NCBI GenBank assembly: GCA_963575745.1
Contig: CAUYUJ010019086.1
Span: 1 to 64,000, forward strand
Direction of reading: 5' to 3'
Origin: Prorocentrum cordatum
Lineage: Eukaryota > Sar > Dinophyceae > Prorocentrales > Prorocentraceae
Length of the DNA: 64,000 bases
Within the stretch, counting starts at the first letter, position 1, and each line of letters opens with the position of its first letter. Shown in pieces: positions 42,951 through 53,200 of this stretch. Both the position numbers and the translations under genes were made by a program. The notes below the pieces were generated by a model that saw nothing but the letters and a program-made list of their open reading frames with translations, had not been told where the DNA came from and made no database searches.

Positions 42951-44095
42951 GAGGGCCCCAGGAGTGCCAAAGACGGCCCTACGAGGCCACCAAGACGGCC
43001 TGCAGGGGCCCAAGGCGGCCCCAGAGAGCTCCAAGACGGACCCAACCTAAGCTGTTTGGCCACAAGGGGCGACCGTGTCTCGCCAGAGGCGTCTGCGATA
43101 CATCCTAGAGGTATTCGCGTGTCGTGCGCACCCAAGTTCTAGTTGAGAAAATCGCGCGCCATTGCCTTCTTATCCATCTCCTCCTCCTCCTCCTCCTCTT
43201 CCTCCTCCTCCTCCTTCTCCTCCTTGCCCTCACGAACAGCTCATCCCCGCCCAAACGTGTGGGCGGGTAGGTCGGAGCTGGTATTTCGCCTGAGCCCTCA
43301 TCACAACTTATGATCATGAATATGAAGCCAAAATGCGCATACTTAAACGGATTGAAGGCAAGTCGTTAAAAAAAATATCCGCCGTGGGGAATTCTGCCCG
43401 TTGGTGCGTGTTAGAATGCTCGCCTGTTGTCTGGGATGTTGTCTCGAATTTCTAGGGCCGACCCCCCCTGGACGGCACGCGTCCCTCTAAGATCGCCCCT
43501 CTCCAATTTGCTTTCTGAATGTGTTTCCGGCCTCCAGAAGGCCAAGATGGCCTCCACGACGGCTTCTAAAGCAGCCAAGATGACACCAAGACGGCCGAAG
43601 ATGGCCCAAGACGCCTCAAGAGGCCCCCAAGACGGCCTCAAAGCAGGTCAAGAGGCCCCCAAGACGGCCCAAGAGGGCTTCAATAACCTGGAGAGCCCGA
43701 GGAAGCCCAAATCATTGATTTCCTCGGGTTTTTGAAAGATTGTGAGGTTCTCGCATGTTTGAATTTCCGACCGCCTAAGACGGCCCAAGAAGCCTCCAAG
43801 AGGCCTCTAAGATAGTTCCAAGACAAACCAAGAGGCCCCAAAGAGGGCCCAAGTCGGCCCACGAGGACCCAAAGATCGCCCAGGGGGGACCCAAGAGGGC
43901 ACCAAGACAGCTCCGAAGCGCTCCAAGACTGCACCAAGACAGCCCAGAGAGGCCTCCACGACGGCCTCCGAAGGCGTCAGACGGGCCAATAGACCCCGAA
44001 GACGGCCCAAAGAATCCCAAGAGGCTCCAAGAGGTCCTCAGGAGGCTGCCAAGAGGCCCCAAGAGAGCCCCAAGAAGCCTTCTCCTCCTCGTCGT
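42950..44095 (+). repeat. AAGAGGCCC-type repeat fragments with TCC array
   Basis: Two fragments of the dispersed family (42,950-43,060 and 43,540-44,090, the latter with AAATCATTGATTTCCTCGG at 43,708) flank a (TCC)n run at 43,165-43,230 and about 250 bp of unassigned sequence. Confidence 0.75.
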
Positions 44096-45710
44096 CATGT
44101 TCTCATTCTCCTCATCCTCCCTACCGCGCGGACGAAGACGAGGTCGAGTTCATGTCCCGTCCCAATTCAGACCTCTCGTCGAACTGCGCTGCCCTTACAC
44201 TCAGCCTCCTTCCTGCTGCGCTGCTGCACAGGCGCAGTGGCGGGGTTTGCCGCAGACATTGGATAACCTCCAGCCTCTGGGCCCGCAATAGTCCTGAGGC
44301 TTCACGCCTTTAAAGGTCGTTTTCAGAGCGTGTTTGCGCCTCGGCGCGGCGCACAGCTCCGCTGCGCGGGTGGAGGGCGGCCGGACCTCCGGGTGTGACT
44401 CTCGCCCGAGCACCGTGCACGCTTGTGTCAAAGAGTTCCCAACACCTACAGACCGATGGTGGGCGGCCCGTTTTCGAAGCAGGGCTCCTGCTCGTGATCC
44501 CCCCGGGAATGACCGACCAGGAAGATACACAACGGCTACAAAGGCGCAACACGGTTCTCCTCCTCCTCCTCCTCCTCCTCCTCCTCCTCCTCCTCCTCCT
44601 TCTCCTTCTCCTCCTCCTCCTCCTCCTCCTCCTCCTCCTCCTCCTCCTCCTCCTCCTCCTCCTCCTCCTCCCTCTCTTTCATCTTTCTCCGTCTCTTCCT
44701 CCTCTCCCTCCTATGCTCATGAACCACTTGAGACGTCATCCGGCTCTACGGCCAGACGTGAAGCGAGCACGATCTGTACGGACGGAGGGCGGCGGCTTCT
44801 CGACAAAAAAAAACGCAACAGCAAACAACAAAGAACTCGCTGGACACTGCCTTGGACTGTCTGATCGCGTCATTGGCATTTCTTGGAGCTGGAAGGGAAG
44901 AGGACGGCCCTTCTCAAAAGAAGGCTCCCGCCTGAATGGCACGCCTGCGGGGCGCTTGTCTTTCAGTAGGGCGCCCTCCGCGAAGACGTGCAATGCTTGC
45001 AGGGAGGTGTATTCGCCTCTCGTGCCTCTCGGGGCCCTCCTGGAGGGCTCCACGGGGCCGTCGGGGGAGCCTTCCTTTGTTTGGCGGTGAACAAACCTCC
45101 CTTTAGTACACCTCCCCTTAGTGAAAACGGCATGGGACCGAAACCGACGGACCTGGAGGACCCGCAAAAATGACGGCCGCGACGCCCTCTCGCGAACCGA
45201 AAACGGCCAGTTCACTAATCGACGTGTCAGGGTAGGAGGTCTATCAACCTCCGATTTGTGGGCGTCTTGAAGGCACTTCGGGTTGACATCATCTACAGTG
45301 AGGGCGCGGCCGCAAGAAACCCTCGTAATGAACCCAACCCTGAAAACCCGCGCGCGAGGTGCGCCTGAGAGGAATCCGGGAGCGCCCTGAGCGCAGCAGC
45401 TTCTTTAACGGCTGCGGGAAGTCACCGCGCAGCGGGCGGAGCGAAGCAACCCAGGATACCCTGACGAAAAGCACATGGTTTCTTGATGCGCGCCCCCACT
45501 GTAGTTGTGGAGCCTGTTGGGGTCACACTGGAGACCGTGGGGCATCCATCCTTCGGCCCGTCTTCGGTCAGACCAGAAACTCTTGGGCCGACTAGGAGGA
45601 TCTTGAAGCCTGCCTTGGCCCATCCGAGGCAATCGGACCAGAAGCGTGGGCCGTCTCGAAGACATCTGGCCACCAGCCCACCCACCCAACCCGAGCCAAT
45701 TGGGGAGGAG
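44096..45710. other. Unassigned region with (CTC)n array at 44,556-44,675
   Basis: Contains the landmark GCAGTGGCGGGGTTTGCCG at 44,239, related to the terminus of the dispersed repeat copies at 38,508 and 48,939. A minus-strand segment near 45,430-45,590 (DPNRLHNYSGGAHQETMC) looks weakly protein-like and could be an exon of the glycosyltransferase, but there is no decisive motif. Confidence 0.4.
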
Positions 45711-45714
45711 GGTT

Positions 45715-45905
45715 AGGAGGAGGTGGGGGGAGGAGGAGGAGAAGGAAGTCAGTGGGGGAGTAGCAGCGATGAGAGGAAGAGGGGGCGGGAGAGGGGGAGG
45801 AGCAGGAGGGGGAGGGGGAGGGGGAAGGAGGCGGAGCAGGGCGGGGGAGAGAGGGAGCAGGATGGGGGGAGAGCAGGAGGGGGGGGGGGAGGGGGGGGGA
45901 GCATG
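45715..45905. repeat. G-rich purine tract (GGGGGA/GAGG)
   Basis: About 190 bp, almost all purine on the plus strand, with several runs of seven or more G near its end. On the minus strand it would be a pyrimidine tract just downstream of the first glycosyltransferase exon. Confidence 0.9.
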
Positions 45906-45930
45906 GGGCCCTTCGCAGGGTCGGCCACAC

Positions 45931-46731
45931 CCGCACCGCACTTTGCCCGTGGCCCTGGGCCTCTGCGCCGAGCTGCTCGTTCGCGAGGACCCGATGTGCG
46001 ACCTCCTCGTGCCAGAAGCGCGTCATCACGTGGCGCTCGGACGCCCAGGCATCTGGAGCGGCGCTGTCGATTGGCTGCTTTCTCAGAGGCTCTCCGTGCT
46101 TGATCAGCAGCTTCGGGAAGCCGATCTTGCACCCCGCCTCGCTTGTCATCGCCTGCACGTCACTGTCTCGGAGGATCCGCCCTGAGAAGTCCAGGTAAGT
46201 AGAGCAAGTGTCTGCTGCCAGAACAAACGTCCTGTTTGCGACGACGGCAAACCCGAACGCGTTCACAAACTCCCCCATCTCGTTGCCGAACCTCGGGGGC
46301 GCGGTGCAGACCTGCGAGACGAAGTGCCGCTCGCAAACCATCGTCTTGTTGGCCTCGAATTCTCTCCGAAACGCATCGGCCCCATGCTGAGTCAGGTATT
46401 CATCGACAGTAAACAAGAAAACGCTGCACAAACAGAATGCTTGGAAGGTCCAGGCAAATCTATGGATCGGCGTTGGACCTTCCCCCTCCCTGGCACGCGG
46501 GAGTCCAGCGCAGATCCAAAAACTCTGCGCGAGCCTTCCAAACTTTCTGCTTCTGGTGTTTGTCCTGTTCGAGATAATGCTCTCCGGACTAGTCAGCCCA
46601 GGGCCCCCGTGAACAAGGCGGTAGTCCTCGGCGGCTTCGTCGTGAACGCCTGCAGGCAGTCCCTGGAGCAGCAAAGGGCAGGCTCTCGGCACGAAGAGCG
46701 CAGCGCAGCACAGGCGAGCGAACGAGGCCAT
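45931..46731 (-). CDS. First exon(s) of a putative secreted fucosyltransferase-like gene
   Basis: ATG at 46,731 begins MASFARLCCAALFVPRACPL, a signal-peptide-like N-terminus. Conserved-looking parts follow: EYLTQHGADAFRREFEANK, VSQVCTAPPRFGNEMGEFVN, AFGFAVVANRTFVLAADTCS and LDFSGRILRDSDVQAMTSEA. RFGNEMGEF..AFGFAVVANRTFVL resembles the GGxGNxxxxxxxxxxLAxxxNRTLVL start of fucosyltransferase-type GT domains. A possible donor (CGG|GTGTGG) lies at about 45,930. A short intron may lie near 46,400-46,600, where FAWTFQAFCLCSVFLF looks out of place. Function (fucose transfer in the secretory pathway) is inferred from motifs. Confidence 0.55.
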
Positions 46732-46869
46732 GAAGTTTGTGTATGTACTCCAACATGTCTTGGCCGAAAAAAGACTCGGAGAGAGGGGGGGAGAGGTAGG
46801 AACAGTCAGCATCGAATGGGGAAAGTCAAATAGAAAGGCATGTCGGCTCGGACTGCATCGGCACAAAGT

Positions 46870-47430
46870 CGAACTCTAACCGAGTCGGCTGCGCCAGGAT
46901 GGAAGACAGCGCCATCCATGCAAGCATCGGCCTGCATCGGGTCGTCGGAATATCAGAATCGAATCGGCTCAGGCCGGCCTGACGCGTTATCAAATCGGAT
47001 CGATCGGATCGGACTAGCGCCTGGGAAGAGGCTACGGCAGATTTGTGTCGTGCCGACGTGCGCGTTGGTTTCTGACGCCGCGCGGATCAGTCAACCTTGA
47101 ACGATCACTGCTTTCCAATAGCTGGGCCGATTCAGGGCCACCGTCGGCGTTCAACCTTGAGCGCCCGCGCGATGGGGTCGCCGCGCATCGACACGACGCG
47201 AGACTACCGTATCATCCCCTCCCTCCGCTGTGCCGAATCTACACACGCTGGAAGTAACTATGCGCGCAGCACCTTTGCGAAAAAGCACGCACATTCTTGC
47301 GCGCGAGAGCGAGCCCAAGTCAACTGGTATCTCGAGATTCAAAAGACGCTCTGGGCATGTGAGTGATCCGCCGACCCCCGCTTGCCGGGGGTGAGAAGGC
47401 GTGTGAGATGAGTGGCTGCCCCCCTCCCCC
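46870..47430. other. Unassigned region upstream of the glycosyltransferase start
   Basis: Contains ATCGG-rich stretches (46,930-47,015). It would hold the promoter if the gene call is right, but no TATA-like or other element was identified. Confidence 0.35.
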
Positions 47431-47439
47431 AGGGAGATG

Positions 47440-47835
47440 GCTCCAAGACGCCCCAAGACGCTCTCGAGACGCCCCATGAGCCTTCCCCAAAGGGCCCCGA
47501 GAGGCAAAAATCAATGGTTTTCCTTGGGTTTGTCGTTGCTTCTGGGGTTATCGTCTTCTCGGGCTTCCGACGCTCCAAGACGGCCCCAGAGGCCCCGTAG
47601 ACCGCCCCAGAACTGACCCAAAGCCCCCCACGAGGAACCCAGGACGGCCCAAGAGAGTTCCAAGACGGCACAAAGAGGTACCGGCCAAAGATCGCCCCAA
47701 GAGGGCCCCAAGAAAGGCGAAGAGGGAGAACGCGAACCGAAAATCAGAGGTGTAAGCCCCAAGGTCCCAAAACAGCTCCCAAGACGCTCATAAGAATGCC
47801 CACGTAGGGCCCAAGAAGCCCACATCGCCTCATTC
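47440..47835 (+). repeat. AAGAGGCCC-type repeat copy
   Basis: AAAAATCAATGGTTTTCCTT at 47,507, CTTCTCGGGCTTCCGACGC at 47,552 and a GAGAACGCGAACCGAAAAT landmark at 47,726 place it in the dispersed family. Confidence 0.8.
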
Positions 47836-48059
47836 GTGGACTCCACACCTCTTTTGTGGATTGGCGGAATGGCGCAAGCCTCTTGAATAAAGCAGAGGCA
47901 TCAAAACATCTGGGATCGACGACGTCTTGTGCTGGTGCAGGGCGGACAGCAACACGCCTTGTGAAATTGTCAAGTCGCGTTCATACGTGCGTAAGTCTGT
48001 GTTTACGCACATGTGTTCGTGAGCGTGCGTAACCAAACTACGTAGACGTGTGTAACTAT

Positions 48060-48135
48060 GGATAGATGCACACACACACATATTGATAGATATGTGTATA
48101 TATATATAGAGAGAGAGAGAGAGACAAAGAAAGAA
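48060..48135. repeat. Compound (CA)n/(TA)n/(GA)n microsatellite
   Basis: Short dinucleotide runs in succession. Confidence 0.9.
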
Positions 48136-48269
48136 AGAAAATAACAAGCAAAACAGAAGCCGTGACTGCGGCACGTTAAGGCGTGGAAGAATGCCAAGGG
48201 CTGCCTGCCAAGGGTCCCCCCCTCCGCAGGAAGCGTCCACCTGACTGAAACGCCTCCATTTCCAGGGGG

Positions 48270-49160
<891 letters not shown>

Positions 49161-49384
49161 ACATATAGTCTATACACGTCAGTAGATGATGGATGACGAT
49201 TACGGCCCACTGTCATTCGATCTGTCGACACCACTGAATACTATACGATAGACGTAGCACCCCGCTGTTGCGGATAAGAGTGAGGGGGCGGCGGGGACGT
49301 TGGCAGTCTGCGAGGCTCTGCAAAATCCCGCCGTAGGCGCAGAATCTTTCAAGCTATACAACAAGCCCGCCGCAGGCGCCGATT

Positions 49385-49660
49385 TTGTTGTTAGGTCGCA
49401 GGAGGGTCGCGGGTGGGTCGCGGGTGGGTCGCGGGCGGGTCGCGGGCGGGTCGCGGGCGGGTCGCGGGGTGGTAGGCGGGGTGGGTCGCGGGGTGGGTCG
49501 CGGGGTGGGTCGCGGGTGGGTCGCGAACCGGGTCGCGGGTGGGTCGCGGGGGGGACGACGCCAAACAACAACAGCAGCAGCAACAACAACATCAAAATCA
49601 ACAACAAAAACAAAAACAACAACAACAAAAACAACCAAACAAACAACAACAATAATAATC
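49385..49660. repeat. GGGTCGCGGG minisatellite followed by (CAA)n
   Basis: About 17 units of a roughly 10-bp GGGTCGCGGG(T/C) repeat to 49,555, then CAACAA-rich sequence to 49,660. Confidence 0.9.
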
Positions 49661-49791
49661 CGGATCGCGGCATCCAACTTCAGCCACGCAGCCAGGGACA
49701 GTGAATGACCGGTCGGCCCCCTCACTTTGATATAAATGTGCATGTGTGCATACGTGGCCAGAAATAAATAAATATATATATATATATATTT

Positions 49792-49941
49792 ATCTGTGTA
49801 AGCTGGGGAGACTCCCGAGGGCCAGACTTGTTTTGCATCCGCAACTCTGTGTGATGACTCGTCCCGGAGCTCCGTGAAACGTTGACTGAACGGGCGAGGC
49901 CCCTCGACCAAGGAAACCGTGGCCCGAGACAATCACAGTCC
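49792..49941 (-). repeat. DIRS-2 split direct repeat Y2 (3' terminal)
   Basis: 150 bp, identical by eye to 50,066-50,215 (offset 274). Confidence 0.95.
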
Positions 49942-49991
49942 ACTGGACACTGCTCGAGCTGAAAATGGGATGGGAGCGCAGCGTGGGCGGG

Positions 49992-50067
49992 AGGCTTGAG
50001 CACACGTGTCAGCGGCCCTCTCCCGCGTCCCACACGCAACAAAGAATCTATGGCACGCCATTGCAAT
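49992..50067 (-). repeat. DIRS-2 split direct repeat X2 (internal)
   Basis: 76 bp matching 56,003-56,078 (offset 6,011) with one mismatch (GCGTCC/GCTTCC). It overlaps the start of Y1 by the shared dinucleotide AT. Confidence 0.95.
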
Positions 50068-50215
50068 CTGTGTAAGCTGGGGAGACTCCCGAGGGCCAGA
50101 CTTGTTTTGCATCCGCAACTCTGTGTGATGACTCGTCCCGGAGCTCCGTGAAACGTTGACTGAACGGGCGAGGCCCCTCGACCAAGGAAACCGTGGCCCG
50201 AGACAATCACAGTCC
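50066..50215 (-). repeat. DIRS-2 split direct repeat Y1 (inner)
   Basis: Inner copy of Y, contiguous with X2. The X2-Y1 junction reproduces the joint that would form when the element ends are circularised. Confidence 0.95.
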
Positions 50216-50260
50216 GAAACCTTGAAAACTCGAGCACCAGCGAATTTTAAAACCCTGGCC

Positions 50261-53200
50261 TTAGGCCTCCACAAACCTGTCCAGGCTCAGAAACGAATGG
50301 TTTCGCGGAGCCTGTTGGAAACACTTAGCTACCAGCCTGCAAAAATCTTTTGGGTACGGTTCTGCGATGTGCGTCCAGAAAATGCCTGAGGCATCTTTGC
50401 CCTCGAGGACCTGATGGGGGCGGCGGCTAAAACTGCAGACCCCACGACCCGAGCATTTATAGGGGATGAGCGGGTCGAGGTTGAGATGGCAGTACAGCAG
50501 CCGAGTGCGTTTGCGCCAAGGGGTCGAGAACGCACAGAAATCAAAGTCCACAATACGAGTGTTACGAATTCGAATGAGACTGCGCGCACCTGGAAGCTGC
50601 CACAACCAGGATGCGCTGGGATTCTCAATCACCACTGGTATGTTTAAACTGCGGGCAAGCAAGAAAAGAGAGAAGCTGAAAGTGGCAAGTGCGTTTCCTC
50701 TCTCGACCTTGAGCTGATCTCCTGGCGACAGGCCTGGCAGCCCCAGCGGAAACAAAGCCGTCCGCAAGGGTGGTGGCCCGTTGGGGCGGTTGCGGGCGCG
50801 GCTCATGGACTGGCAGGGCGTCGCAATCCAGATCGCGACGATGAGCCGACTCCGCACCCAGCCTCGAACCAGCTGCCTGATCCGCCTGAGGAGGAGGTCG
50901 CTGTCGGCGTCGTGGCGGATGTCCAGCTCGAAAGCGGCATGCTGCGAATGGAAACGCAGGCGCCACGCTGCCGCCATCCGCCCCGAGCCGCTGAAGACCT
51001 CCAGGAAGACGCCGGATCTGGAATGTCTCACCCACGATGCCAGCTCGCCGACGGGGTGGCGCCAGGCCCGCGGAGCGCCTGCTCGGCACTTAGCGGCAGG
51101 GCGCGCGGCAGCCCGCGAAGATGCTCCTGCACCTGCCTCCCCTCGGCGTAGCATTGAAGCGCGGCGTCGGTCGACCACCTGGCGCGCATGCGGATGTCCC
51201 GCAGAGGCCGCGCCGCCGCGAACAGCTCGTGGCTTGCGCCATTGTGCCCGTGCATCAGGCTGCTCCAGACCTGCAGGCCGAGCCCGGCCAAGACGGCCTT
51301 GACGTGGCCGCTCCACTGCGCCTGGGCCACCGGCAAAGGGCGGTGGCCACCGGGCGTCCGGTGGTGCGGCTCCTGCTCGGGTCGTGGCGCCCTCGGGGAA
51401 CGGGTGAAGCCCGCCCGCAGGGTCTCGTCGAGCACGTCTGTCATGGATGGGGTCTGCATGTCGGACGGCTGGAGGACCATGCACCACTGGTGCAGCGCCT
51501 CGGCAGCGGTGAGCCTTGGCGGGATGAGCTGCGACTGCACGAAATCCAGCGCCTCGCGCGGCCTCGGGCACAGGTCGACCGTGGGCGCGGTGGGCCAAGC
51601 GTACTCCTCCAGGCCCCCGCAGCACAACGTCACCACGATGAGGCACACCACAGGCCGTGAGAGCGTCAGCCGCGGCCGCGGCGGCGCCAGGCATGACCAG
51701 GTCTTGGCTGCCCGTGCCGCCCACAGCTGGCGCCACTGCCGCCGCCCGAGGGTCGGACGCACGAAGGCAAAGGCCGCCATCAGTATCCACACGGCGCTGC
51801 TCTTGCCCCCGTCCAGGAACTCCTCCAGGAGGGTCAAGCCCTGGCGGGGGGCCGCAGCCGGGAGGAAAGGAAAGAGGTTCGCCTCCCCCCGCTGACGGCC
51901 CGCCCAGCGGTCGCCCTCGGCTGGGCGCGCTGCAGTCTCCGGCGCTGCATGCGGCCTGCCCTGCAGCTGGCGAGCACCCACAGCACCCGCAGCCGCAGTC
52001 GGCCTCCTGCGAGCCCGCATCGCCGGCGCGGCAGGGGCCGCCCTGTCGTCGAGGACCGACACCAGCATTGCCGCCGTCATCCTCCCCGAGGCCCAGCGCC
52101 TGGGCGGGCGGGCAGGACGCGTCGAGCTTCGATGTCTTGATCCGCACGGCCTCGGGGGTGTCACCAGCCTGGTCACGAGACGCTGGATCTGCGCTGTTAT
52201 GTTCTGATGGGACCCAACGCCAGATAGCAGATGAACCAGAAGCCAACAGAAGAGCACATGCCTGACGACAGATTCTCAAAAGCGGGGGCGACGATGATCT
52301 GCCCTTGAGAAGGGCCAACACTGGGGCCATGGAGTCATTCAAGATGATGTGCGTGGTGTTGAAGTTTCGAGTGGCTCGCAATCGATGTTTCAGACACAAG
52401 ACTAAGGCTCTCCCCTCCAGCACCACCTGAGCCTCCCTCCTGGTCCACGGTGTAGATAGAACCCGACGCCATCCTTCCGCCCAGACCTCCTCGGGCACCT
52501 CCTCGAACGTGATTTCCTCCCCCTGATTCGGCTTCGGCTCGACTCGGAACGGGACCTGCTGCTCCATGGCTGCTGCTATGACTGCTGGATCGCGGTAGGG
52601 CTCCGACGAGGCTTGCTTGAAGCATGACGAGGTGATACGCTGAGCTTGCTTGCTCTCCGAGGCTAAGGCCTTGTCGCGAGGGGCAACCTGTTGCTCGCCA
52701 TCCCGACTGAACCTCCATCGTTCGTTGAAGATAGACAAACGACGAGCTTGGTCTGAGGTGATGGTCTTCTCTGTCACACCAGCGCCCCACCACGAGGCGT
52801 CCACACAGGACACGACAGGCGACAAGGGCCGCCCGGCGTCTCGAAAACACAAAGGCAGCAGTGCGCGGCACCAAGCCAGTTCCCGTCTCACTGCCGGCGT
52901 CAGCCGCCGCCTCTCGCGGCCGCCGTCGCCCATGAAGCCGTACACGGCCCCTAGGCAGCTCAGCAGCTCTCGACGAATTAGCGCCCTCGAAGTGAAGTGC
53001 GATATCACCTTCATCATGGTGTGACCGCTGCACCAGCCTTGCTCCAGCAGCTCGCCGATGCCGAGGCGGAGCCGCCAGCGTAGCCGAACGCTGAGGCCGA
53101 TCACGGGCTTGTCCTCGTCAAAGTGCCAGCCCAGCGCGCCCCCGCCGACTGATGCCTCCACGGGGTGCGAGGGAAGGTCTGAAGCAGTCAGCTCCCCCTG

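Noticed and set aside
43390-43470. Possible tRNA or tRNA-derived SINE (GTTAGAATGCTCGCCTG ... TCTCGAATTTC)
   Set aside because: The anticodon and acceptor stems do not pair, and the similarity is limited to weak A-box and B-box-like strings.
45405-45690. Additional glycosyltransferase exon (DPNRLHNYSGGAHQETMC region)
   Set aside because: Protein-like only weakly, two frames compete, and no conserved motif or clear splice sites; noted in the region entry but not called.
46860-46915. tRNA-like string on the minus strand (GGTTAGAGTTCGAC)
   Set aside because: No cloverleaf can be folded around it.
50261-51010. N6-adenine (Dam-type) methyltransferase as in classical DIRS elements
   Set aside because: No DPPY/NPPY motif; the visible motifs (FSGSG, PCQ, ENP) follow the cytosine-C5 order.
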